Below, piece by piece: positions 34,473 to 41,720 of a DNA stretch of 64,000 nucleotides (its first letter is position 1; each line of letters opens with the position of its first letter). A model generated the notes under the pieces. That model worked only from the letters and a program-made list of their open reading frames with translations. It did not search any database and was not told the DNA's origin. Position numbers and translations under genes: made by a program. The stretch spans positions 1 through 64,000 of the forward strand of contig NZ_SBLB01000009.1 of NCBI RefSeq assembly GCF_004138325.1, in the 5' to 3' direction. The stretch is from Spirosoma sordidisoli (GTDB lineage: Bacteria; Bacteroidota; Bacteroidia; Cytophagales; Spirosomataceae).

Positions 34473-35411
34473 TCAGTGGCGCGTCATGTCGGCCCGTAAG
34501 GTACCCGCCAGCCGGTGACCGGCCCAGGCGACCTGCTGTTCGGCAACCGGTTTTACCGTGGCTACGTAGTCGGCAGGGAGAACGGCCCCTTCGGCACCGG
34601 TGCCCGGAACGAGTGCCCCCTGTCGGTACGCCAGCGATCGGGCCAGGTCAAAACTTTGGGTCGACCAGGCCTGTATGGCCGGTTTTCGACCCCGTATCCG
34701 TTTGCGGTTCGGGTGATTCTTCAGCAGTTCGATGGCCAGCTGGTCAGCCGCCCGAAACTGGTCTTTCCCCAACAGCATGCCGTCCCAGAATGAATGAAGA
34801 TTCAGGGTCGGATTGCTCATACTCACCTTGATCCTGAATAGATTGCCACCCCGGTCGCCTTCCGGAAACTGCGGACTGATCAGGGCCGCCGTGTGCAGGG
34901 GCATATGGACATCCCCCGCCAGGTGAAACAACCAGCAAAGGGCAATCGCTTTCTCACTGTCGGGGGCGTTGCTTTGCAGGATCTGCTGGTTCAGGACAAA
35001 CGCCTGCACGATATTTTCGCCCGTGGCCAGCGATGAATCGGTGCGGGCAATACCCAACGACGGGTTGTATATGTAGTTGATGAAATGCCAGGTGGCGTGG
35101 TCGTTGGGATTGTTTTGACCCCGGATGTCGTCGGGCCAGCGCGCGGCCAGCATGAAGAGGTACCTGTCTTTTTCTGCAGGAGTGAGCGTAGTGTCGGCCA
35201 TCATCGGTGCCCAGCGCGTTTTCACGTCGGGGTGCTGTCGAAGTAAATTCAGCACGCGAGCCAGCGTTTTCGGCGATTTCTGCTGCAGATCACGGTACGC
35301 AATGGCGCCGATCGCCATATGGGTCGGCTTGTTCCAACTGTATGCCTGGAGAGTTAACGATACGAAAACCAGCCACAGCCAGTTTCGTTTTACGATTAGT
35401 TTGTTTTTCAT
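34473..35411 (-). CDS. Secreted S1/P1-type zinc nuclease
   Basis: 312 aa from ATG 35411; the longer frame to 35477 starts upstream of the promoter and is rejected. The signal peptide ends at AYS, leaving mature N-terminal Trp (WNKPTHMAIGAIAY), whose amino group binds zinc in this family. Other ligands fit: NDHATWHFINY, WLFHLAGDVHMPLH, DRGGNLFRI and LHSFWDGML. It should degrade single-stranded DNA/RNA and 3'-nucleotides in the periplasm or outside, giving nucleosides and phosphate. It converges with the PepSY operon, 9 bp apart. Confidence 0.92.
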   Translation of the reverse strand: MKNKLIVKRNWLWLVFVSLTLQAYSWNKPTHMAIGAIAYRDLQQKSPKTLARVLNLLRQHPDVKTRWAPMMADTTLTPAEKDRYLFMLAARWPDDIRGQNNPNDHATWHFINYIYNPSLGIARTDSSLATGENIVQAFVLNQQILQSNAPDSEKAIALCWLFHLAGDVHMPLHTAALISPQFPEGDRGGNLFRIKVSMSNPTLNLHSFWDGMLLGKDQFRAADQLAIELLKNHPNRKRIRGRKPAIQAWSTQSFDLARSLAYRQGALVPGTGAEGAVLPADYVATVKPVAEQQVAWAGHRLAGTLRADMTRH

Positions 35412-35431
35412 GAAGTTGCGTAATCTGGTCG

Positions 35432-35459
35432 CAAAGGTAAAAACCTTACCCCGGCCAAA
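35432..35459 (-). promoter_or_regulatory. Promoter of the S1/P1 nuclease gene
   Basis: Minus strand TACCTTTG (35432-35439) is an exact TAnnTTTG box, with TTTG (35456-35459) 16 nt upstream. The box ends 20 nt before ATG 35411, which fixes the start codon. Confidence 0.65.
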
Positions 35460-35691
35460 CCAAGCGACAGATGACAAACGGATACGGCGCCAACGCCAGC
35501 CAGTTTAAAATCAGTCAGTTAAAGGCGGGTATAGAGCAGACATAATTGCTGGTGAGTCAGACCAGGGCCATCTACGTAGAGGGGGTTAGTCTGGTAGTTT
35601 TCAAACTTCTAATGGCTCGACAAATCACTCCCAGGAGGTTGTTTAAGGGTGAAACCGGCTTCCCAGCCATTTTCTAACAGAAGCGTATCTT

Positions 35692-35737
35692 CGTCAACGA
35701 GTGAACCCCAGATCGGTCCGGGGTTCACTCGTTGACG
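35692..35737 (-). terminator. Perfect 18-bp hairpin after the lipoprotein gene
   Basis: The arms at 35692-35709 (CGTCAACGAGTGAACCCC) and 35720-35737 (its exact reverse complement) enclose a 10-nt loop. It starts 11 bp beyond the lipoprotein stop. The T tract is poor, so it may act as a transcript-end stabiliser as well as a terminator. Confidence 0.75.
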
Positions 35738-35748
35738 GGTTTGTCTGC

Positions 35749-36609
35749 CTAGTACGTTTCGTATTCGTAGGTCAACACGGCTCCTTTTGTCACGTCTTTT
35801 TTCGTGGCCGGTAATCCGCTGTCGGTGTAGGTATATTCGGTTCGGGACGGCGCGCTCTCGTTGACCTGGGTACTCACCACGTTGTTCCGGCTGTTGTACA
35901 GCACCGGGTCGATCGTATACATCCAGCGGTAGAAGGGGTTGGGTTTATCGTCGTACTCGTAGCTGATGGTGAACTCTGCTTTGTCGTTCGCATCCAGGTA
36001 CGTGGCCCGGGTAATATTCCCGTTCTCATAGGTATATACGTAACGGGCACGCGTAGGCTTGCCGTACCGAATGATGCCTTCCTGTATCCATTCCGTCATC
36101 TGGCCGTCGGCGTTGGTGCGGTATATATGCCGCGGATTCGTTTCGGCGGTTGGCAGCTTCTGCCCGTCGGCCAGCTGCCGGGCGAACAACTGTTCGATAC
36201 GATTGTCTCCGAAGGTAAAGGTGTTTAGTTCTCCCACGCTCCCATCGCCGTTGGGCCGGCTGTAGCGAACAAAGTACGAAACAACCCGCCCCTGCTGATC
36301 ATAGGTATACTCGTTCGTTAGCTCGGGAGCGGCTGCCGACGTGGGTGGAATGATAGCCCGTTTCAGCGCGCGCCCCTCGTTGTACTCAAAGTGTGTCGTC
36401 ACGAAATAGGGCCCCAGGCCGCCTGCATAGCCTTCGACGAACAGTTGCTTCAGCCGAAAATTCTGCGCGGCCGCTGGATTGGTAGCCGCCGTCGGCGTAC
36501 GTGCGTCAAGTGAGGCCGCATCGGGTGAGACCGTTACGGATTCCTGCTGACAACCCCAGGCTGTGAACAGAAGTAGGCCGGTGACGAATGAGTAAAATCG
36601 CATGATCAT
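35749..36609 (-). CDS. Lipoprotein with YD-like repeats, unknown function
   Basis: 286 aa from ATG 36609 (ATG 36603 is possible). The signal peptide ends in LFTAWGC with the lipidation Cys, so it is exported and anchored. The rest is beta-rich with repeated patterns like EYTYDQQGRVVSYFVRYS, YVYTYENGNITRATY and TEYTYTDSGLPATKK. These resemble the short beta-hairpin units of RHS/YD repeats and of DUF4595-like Bacteroidetes lipoproteins. It sits alone between two hairpins, between the nuclease and heme operons. Function is not known. Confidence 0.8.
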   Translation of the reverse strand: MIMRFYSFVTGLLLFTAWGCQQESVTVSPDAASLDARTPTAATNPAAAQNFRLKQLFVEGYAGGLGPYFVTTHFEYNEGRALKRAIIPPTSAAAPELTNEYTYDQQGRVVSYFVRYSRPNGDGSVGELNTFTFGDNRIEQLFARQLADGQKLPTAETNPRHIYRTNADGQMTEWIQEGIIRYGKPTRARYVYTYENGNITRATYLDANDKAEFTISYEYDDKPNPFYRWMYTIDPVLYNSRNNVVSTQVNESAPSRTEYTYTDSGLPATKKDVTKGAVLTYEYETY

Positions 36610-36699
36610 AAATGGAGATGAGTAGGAATGGGTAGTAAAACCCACGTTTAGCCATACTGTTTTTATGATCAGCGATTTATGTGAGCTTGGGTAACCAAA

Positions 36700-36752
36700 A
36701 GTGTCCACTCTATCGCCCGTTCGGGTTGACCCGCCGGTAGAGAATGGACACT
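36700..36752 (-). terminator. Inverted repeat after the heme operon
   Basis: AGTGTCCACTC (36700-36710) and GAATGGACACT (36742-36752) pair with one mismatch, plus a looser inner stem. It lies 27 bp past the hmuS stop with a T run before it in the minus-strand transcript. Likely end of the seven-gene heme transcript, though the U-tract position is atypical. Confidence 0.5.
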
Positions 36753-36779
36753 ATAGACGCCAAAAAAATGGTACTGCTA

Positions 36780-37817
36780 TCAGGAAATGGCGGCTGCGGT
36801 AATGTCATCGACCAGGGTGCGCCAGCTGGTCAGTTCGGGCTTGCCGGGTTTTCGTTCACCAAAGATGAGCGCCACGTTCTGCCCGTCTTTGTCAAATAGC
36901 TCCAGGCCCGTGACAATGCCATCGGTGGTTGGTTTTCGGGTCAGCCATACCTGATCGACACGGGTTTCGTTCAGGTGCAGGTTGAACGTGGGGTCGAGCA
37001 CATTGAACCAGGGACCCATTGTTGCGAGCTTATGGACAGGCCCGGTATGAATCTGAATGCAGCCGGGGTTGGATACGAAAACCATAATGGACACCTGCCG
37101 GTCAGCGGCTTCGGCGAATATCCGTTTCAACACCTCCATCGACAGCAGCTGAGCATGGCCTTCGGGGGCCAGCCGTAGTCCCTGCTGACGACCCACCCCG
37201 TACTGACGAAGCAGGCTGAAGAATTCGTGGGTGTCCTTCATGTCGAGCCAGCCGTGCCGAAACCCGCTCACGTCAATATCTGTGTCGTCCTTTTCGATCT
37301 CTTTGGCAGCAGCGGGCAGTATAGCTAGTTCTGTCGATTGCTGACTATCCTGAAAGCGGGTTACCAACCGGTTGTAGGCGATCTCGTCGGAGCGATCGGT
37401 GAGGTACATTTTATGTACGGCCTGTCCCTGCGGGTCGAAGAACTGCAGGCTTTTTCGGCCGTTTTCCTGCACCGCGAAGCCCCACTGCCAGCGGTTCATA
37501 AATAGCCGCAGGTCTATATCGGGTCCGAGTACCAGGCCTACGTGGTTCGAGAACGATACTTTCTCATACACGCCCTTGCGTTCGTGCACCAATACATCGT
37601 TGCGGGTCAGCGCCATCACGTAACCGAGCGAGGTAACCTGTTTGAGCAGCTCCCGGAAGTCGCCGGTGAGTCGGGTAACGGTTTCGCCCAGGCCGGTAAC
37701 GAGCAGTTCGGCTTCACTGACCCCGAGTTGTTGAGCCGCATCACGAATTCGGCTTTGGGGCTGCTGCTGGCGTAAATCGGCCCAGCGTGCTTTGAGAGAA
37801 AGGAGGTCGGTTGTCAT
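36780..37817 (-). CDS. hmuS: Hemin-degrading/heme-trafficking factor HmuS (HemS family)
   Basis: 345 aa cytoplasmic protein that accepts or degrades imported heme. Two homologous halves are visible: GDFRELLKQVTSLGYVMALTRN... near 50-75 and GHAQLLSMEVLKRIF... near 225. The second half carries PGCIQIHTGPVHKLATMGPWFNVLDPTFNLHL, a strong family signature with His residues. Length is typical (about 345). Last gene of the heme operon; its start is 12 bp after hmuV's stop. Biochemical role in Bacteroidetes (degradation versus chaperone) is not certain. Confidence 0.93.
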   Translation of the reverse strand: MTTDLLSLKARWADLRQQQPQSRIRDAAQQLGVSEAELLVTGLGETVTRLTGDFRELLKQVTSLGYVMALTRNDVLVHERKGVYEKVSFSNHVGLVLGPDIDLRLFMNRWQWGFAVQENGRKSLQFFDPQGQAVHKMYLTDRSDEIAYNRLVTRFQDSQQSTELAILPAAAKEIEKDDTDIDVSGFRHGWLDMKDTHEFFSLLRQYGVGRQQGLRLAPEGHAQLLSMEVLKRIFAEAADRQVSIMVFVSNPGCIQIHTGPVHKLATMGPWFNVLDPTFNLHLNETRVDQVWLTRKPTTDGIVTGLELFDKDGQNVALIFGERKPGKPELTSWRTLVDDITAAAIS

Positions 37818-37829
37818 AAATGATATAGG

Positions 37830-38627
37830 TTATTGTGTAAAGGCGGGTGAAAAAGTAGGTACAGGAACAATCAGTGGGCAGTGATGACAGGGGTTTTCGA
37901 GCCGTTTGACCGGTAGGCCGAACACCCGCTCCACCAGCGAAGCCGTCAGCACGTCATTGGGCGTACCGTAGGCTTCCAGTCGACCGGCCCGCAGCATCAG
38001 TATCTGATCGGCGTACTGGGCGGCCATGTTCAGGTCGTGTAGAACAGCGACGACAGCAAACCCCCGCTGCGCCATTTGCCGGGCTACGTCCAGCAGCTGA
38101 TGCTGATGGAGCAGGTCGAGGCCGGTGGTCGGTTCGTCGAGCAGCAGTAAGCCGTTTGGTATGGTCCAGACCTGGGCCAGTACCCGGGCCAGCTGAACCC
38201 GCTGCTGCTCCCCACCCGACAGGGTCGACACGATCCGGTTGTTAAATGACTGCATACCTACCGTTTCCAGGGCCGCTGCGGCAATCGAATAATCGGCGGG
38301 GGAGGGGTGGGCTCCGTAGTGGGGGTAGCGGCCCATGAGCACCAACTCGTGGACCCGAACCGGAAACGCCAGGGTGTTTTGCTGATGCAGCATACCCCGA
38401 CACTGGGCCAGCTGTTTACTGCTGTACGCGCTCAGCGGGGTAGCGTGCAGCGCGATGGTGCCAGCGGTGGGTTTCTGCTCACCGGCGCATAGCTTGAGCA
38501 GGGTTGACTTCCCGGCTCCGTTAGGTCCGACAATGGCCAGCAGTTCGCCCGCCCGGGCCTCGAATGACAGCTGAGTCAACAGCGTTCGCTGGTTTGTTCG
38601 GAAGCTTAGGTTCTCAACGTTTAGCAT
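37830..38627 (-). CDS. hmuV: Heme ABC transporter ATP-binding protein HmuV
   Basis: 265 aa. Walker A GPNGAGKST (about 35-43), Q-loop MLHQQNTLAFPV, signature STLSGGEQQRVQLARVL, Walker B LLLLDEPTTGLDL and switch AVLHDLNMAAQYAD. It powers the HmuU permease for heme import across the inner membrane. The C-terminus has PCHHCPLI, a CxHHC-like group that is unusual and might touch metal or heme. Starts 2 bp after hmuU ends. Confidence 0.94.
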   Translation of the reverse strand: MLNVENLSFRTNQRTLLTQLSFEARAGELLAIVGPNGAGKSTLLKLCAGEQKPTAGTIALHATPLSAYSSKQLAQCRGMLHQQNTLAFPVRVHELVLMGRYPHYGAHPSPADYSIAAAALETVGMQSFNNRIVSTLSGGEQQRVQLARVLAQVWTIPNGLLLLDEPTTGLDLLHQHQLLDVARQMAQRGFAVVAVLHDLNMAAQYADQILMLRAGRLEAYGTPNDVLTASLVERVFGLPVKRLENPCHHCPLIVPVPTFSPAFTQ

Positions 38628-38629
38628 GG

Positions 38630-39733
38630 TCAGGAGCGGGTTCGTTCGTTGATTAGCATCCAGAGAAATACGGGCGTTCCAAGTAAGGCGGTCAGGATGC
38701 CGATGGGCAGTTCAGCCGGGGCCACAATGGTTCGGGCGAGGGCATCGGCACCGGTCAGCACGGTAGCCCCGCCCAGCGCTGACCCGATCAGAACCCGCCG
38801 ATGATCAGCTCCGGCAACCAGCCGGATCAGGTGGGGAATGACCAGGCCGACAAACCCGATGATGCCCGCCACGGCTACCGAAGTGCCCACGGCTAGGGTA
38901 CTCAGCACGATCACCTGGCGCTTCAGGCCCGTCAGGTTCACCCCCAGCATGGTTGCCTGACTTTCGCCCAGCGATAACAGGTTGAGCGACTTGGCTAGCC
39001 GGGGCAAACCAACCAGAACCACCCCCGTAAAGGGTAGCAGCGCCAGCACGGTGGTCCAACTAGCCCCGCCCAGACTGCCCAGCGACCAGAACGTGATGGT
39101 CCGTAGCTGATCATCGGTGGCCAGGTAGGTTAGCAGCCCCGTCAGCGCCCCCGCCAGCGCATTGATGGCTATACCGGCCAGCAGCATGGTCGTCACGACC
39201 GACTGCCCGGCTACCCGGGCCAGCCGGTAAACGAGTAGGGTAGTACCGCAGGCGCCCAGAAAAGCAACCAGCGATAGGGCATAATACCCCAGCAGGCCAC
39301 CCAGCTGCTGAAAGAGGGTAAGTTCCAGAACGATCATGCAAACGGCGGCCAGCGAGGCTCCCGATGAAATACCGATCAGCCCAGGGTCGGCCAGCGGGTT
39401 GCGGAACAAGCCCTGCATGGCCGCTCCCGCTACCGCCAGCCCCGACCCGATCAGCAGACCCAGACAGACCCGCGGCAGGCGAATCGTGGTCAGGATTACC
39501 GTTTTCATCTCGTCAGGTGCCGCAGCCAGTCCAAAATGATGGCCGGCCATGGCCAGCACCTCGGCAGGCGAAATGAATACCGCACCGACCCCGGCCGAAA
39601 CCAGAACGGTAGCCAGCAGGCCCGCGACCAGCACCGGCAGGAGCCAGGGTCGGCGCACGGCCGGCAGCGCGCCGGTCCGGGTAATCGGCATGCGGGCTAT
39701 TGGCTGGTCGGTGAATAGCTGTTCGGTTGCCAT
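38630..39733 (-). CDS. hmuU: Heme ABC transporter permease HmuU (FecCD family)
   Basis: 367 aa, about ten membrane helices of the BtuC/FecCD fold. Signature stretches: LAVAGAAMQGLFRNPLADPGLIGISSGASLAA (about 90-125) and GIIGFVGLVIPHLIRLVAG near 290-310, with the helical coupling region to HmuV. An N-terminal cytoplasmic tail of about 30 residues precedes helix 1. Lies 3 bp after hmuT and 2 bp before hmuV, so translation is coupled. Confidence 0.94.
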   Translation of the reverse strand: MATEQLFTDQPIARMPITRTGALPAVRRPWLLPVLVAGLLATVLVSAGVGAVFISPAEVLAMAGHHFGLAAAPDEMKTVILTTIRLPRVCLGLLIGSGLAVAGAAMQGLFRNPLADPGLIGISSGASLAAVCMIVLELTLFQQLGGLLGYYALSLVAFLGACGTTLLVYRLARVAGQSVVTTMLLAGIAINALAGALTGLLTYLATDDQLRTITFWSLGSLGGASWTTVLALLPFTGVVLVGLPRLAKSLNLLSLGESQATMLGVNLTGLKRQVIVLSTLAVGTSVAVAGIIGFVGLVIPHLIRLVAGADHRRVLIGSALGGATVLTGADALARTIVAPAELPIGILTALLGTPVFLWMLINERTRS

Positions 39734-39736
39734 CGG

Positions 39737-40606
39737 TCAGAGCGAGCCAGAGGGGCTGATTTTACGGGCCAGTTCGCTGATGGCTTTTCCCAGCCTGGGG
39801 GTAAAGCCCGTGAGCAGGTGGCCATCCATGGTCACCAATCGTTTTTGCTTCCCCGCGTTGGTCTGGGCCACGCCCGGAATATCGAGCAAGCCCCGGGCCC
39901 CGCCTAAACTTTCGAGCCCACTGTCGAAGAGAAGAATAACATCTGGGTTGGCAGCCACGAGAGCCTCGGTCGTTAAGGGCTTAAACTCATCGAACTGGCG
40001 GGTAGCGTTCTGGCCACCGGCCAGTTCGATCATCTTCTCGACCGGTGTTCCCCGGCCTGCTACCAGCATGGTTCCCGCTCCCCGGGCGTAAATAAACAGG
40101 ACCTTGGGCCGACCCGGCGCCGGCTGAACCCGGGCCATATCCGACTCCAGCCGCCGGACAACGGCCCGGGCCTTGCTGGATACCCGACAGGTAGCCGCTA
40201 TATCGGTAATCAGCTTTTTGGTGCCCTCCACCGAAAACTCCTGTTCGAAGGTGATTACCTGCACCCCGGCCGCCCGTAGCTGGTCCAGCACGGCCGGTTT
40301 GGTACCCGCTTTTTCGGTCGTTAGCACGAGTGTCGGTTGCTGGGCCAGCACGCCCTCGGCCGAAACGGTTCGGTTGTGACCTACTTTAGGGAGCTTTTGC
40401 AGGCTTTCGGGATAGGTGCTCGTCACGTCGACGCCCACCAGCCGATCCTGTAGCCCCAGCTCACACAGAATTTCGCTGACGGTTCCGTCGAGCGAGACGA
40501 TGCGGGGTACCTGCGCCGATGTAGCCAGCGGTACTGCCATGAACAACGCGAATACACAGCGCGCCAGCCGGCGAAGAAGGGTTGTTGGTTGAGAAACAGC
40601 CGTCAT
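39737..40606 (-). CDS. hmuT: Heme-binding periplasmic protein HmuT
   Basis: 289 aa substrate-binding protein of the class with two lobes joined by a long helix. Signal peptide about 1-30 (FALFMAVPLATSAQ). Mature part starts RIVSLDGTVSEILCELGLQDRLVGVDVTSTYP, typical of heme-binding ShuT/HmuT proteins; a Tyr at this place (STYP) is a heme-ligand candidate. It passes heme from the outer membrane receptor to HmuUV. Located between the small DUF gene and hmuU. Confidence 0.93.
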   Translation of the reverse strand: MTAVSQPTTLLRRLARCVFALFMAVPLATSAQVPRIVSLDGTVSEILCELGLQDRLVGVDVTSTYPESLQKLPKVGHNRTVSAEGVLAQQPTLVLTTEKAGTKPAVLDQLRAAGVQVITFEQEFSVEGTKKLITDIAATCRVSSKARAVVRRLESDMARVQPAPGRPKVLFIYARGAGTMLVAGRGTPVEKMIELAGGQNATRQFDEFKPLTTEALVAANPDVILLFDSGLESLGGARGLLDIPGVAQTNAGKQKRLVTMDGHLLTGFTPRLGKAISELARKISPSGSL

Positions 40607-40619
40607 AATCAGAGGATGG

Positions 40620-40958
40620 TTAGGAGAGTCGCTGACTCAGATCAAGAATACGTTGTGCTTCCAGAACCGGGGCGGCTTCGGTCAGTAAGGCGCAGAGGTT
40701 TGCCAGGTCGTCTTCCGAAAAAAGCAGGAAGTAATTCGGCATGGGCGTAGGCAGGAGCAGTTCCTTCCCGTGGGTCGTACCGAACGGCTGCATGGCCAGC
40801 CGGTCAAAAATCATCTCGGCAAATGCATCGAACTGGTCAAGAGACAGGCAGAAGAGCGAGTTGTTGAACGCCACATTGACCACGCGGCAATCTTCACACA
40901 TGCCTATATACCCAAACTCGTTCTGCGCAAAACTTCGGAAGTGGTGTTTGTGGTTCAT
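40620..40958 (-). CDS. Small protein of the heme operon (DUF6686-like)
   Basis: 112 aa from ATG 40958; an upstream frame to 41018 is less likely because it adds a Cys/Arg-rich stretch without family likeness. No signal peptide, so probably cytoplasmic. A CxxC pair (MCEDCRVVNVAFNN) follows a His-rich start (MNHKHHF). I believe it matches DUF6686, small proteins found next to heme-uptake genes in Bacteroidetes, but from memory only. The His and Cys residues could hold a metal or heme. Located between hmuY and hmuT. Confidence 0.7.
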   Translation of the reverse strand: MNHKHHFRSFAQNEFGYIGMCEDCRVVNVAFNNSLFCLSLDQFDAFAEMIFDRLAMQPFGTTHGKELLLPTPMPNYFLLFSEDDLANLCALLTEAAPVLEAQRILDLSQRLS

Positions 40959-41069
40959 AGCGGTAAGCGTCGTTCTGTTGAGTGGTTTGTGCCTAAGCGG
41001 GCAGCCAGTACAGATCACGAACCGGGCTGGCTGCCACGCCGAGGACTTTGGGATTCCGCCGGGGCGGGG

Positions 41070-41705
41070 TTAGTTGAGTTTCATGGAACCGTCGGGCTGG
41101 TACAGGTACCGGAAGGTGTAGAACCGAGACCGGTTGGCCGAAGTCGGCGCGGCAGGTGCGTTCTCGTAATAGCTCAGGATCTCGACCTTGGCGTACTTGT
41201 TGTCGCCCGTACGAATCACCAGCACCCGACCAGGAATCGGCGTAACCAGGTTGGTGCTGGAGTTGTAATTATACCAGCCCGCCCCCGACACCGCCGGAAT
41301 GGCCAGACTCGATGGGCTCTGATCCTGCGCGAACGTGGCCGAGGTGGGTAGGGTAGTCAGTTCATCGAAGGTGCCGGTATGCACATAGGCTCCGCCCTGG
41401 CCAGACCGGATCGGGCCACCGTTGACGATGATCGATGTACCCCGGAAACCAATGTCCCATTTGGTACTGGCCGAGTCGGTATTGGCTACGGTTTTGTTAT
41501 CTCTCAGGTTGAACAGCGTGTATTTGCCGGTGCTGAGCGGTGGCTGGCCGGTCGTTGAACTGGGGGTGGTCGGGTCGGCGGGCAGGTTCGTTACCGTCTG
41601 CGCCTGTACCGGCAGCACTGGGTTGGTAGCGGTGTCGTCGTCATTACAGGCCAGGAGCAGGGACATAGCGGCTGCCAGGAGTAAAACGGGATACGTAGTT
41701 TTCAT
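41070..41705 (-). CDS. hmuY: HmuY-family heme-binding lipoprotein
   Basis: 211 aa. Signal peptide with lipobox LLLAC (Cys20), so a lipoprotein probably exposed at the outer membrane. After a Thr/Pro-rich linker (about 25-58) comes an HmuY domain: KYTLFNLRDNK, STKWDIGFRGTSIIVNGG, GGAYVHTGTFDEL, WYNYNSSTNLVTPIPGRVLVIRTG and a C-terminal RYLYQPDGS. HmuY proteins strip heme from host or environmental hemoproteins and hand it to the TonB receptor HmuR. Placed 15 bp after the receptor gene. Heme ligand residues were not identified with certainty. Confidence 0.93.
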   Translation of the reverse strand: MKTTYPVLLLAAAMSLLLACNDDDTATNPVLPVQAQTVTNLPADPTTPSSTTGQPPLSTGKYTLFNLRDNKTVANTDSASTKWDIGFRGTSIIVNGGPIRSGQGGAYVHTGTFDELTTLPTSATFAQDQSPSSLAIPAVSGAGWYNYNSSTNLVTPIPGRVLVIRTGDNKYAKVEILSYYENAPAAPTSANRSRFYTFRYLYQPDGSMKLN

Positions 41706-41720
41706 AAGAGTATGTACTGA

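Noticed and set aside
34473..35477. Longer start for the S1/P1 nuclease (35477)
   Set aside because: It lies upstream of a good -33/-7 promoter, and the signal peptide begins at ATG 35411.
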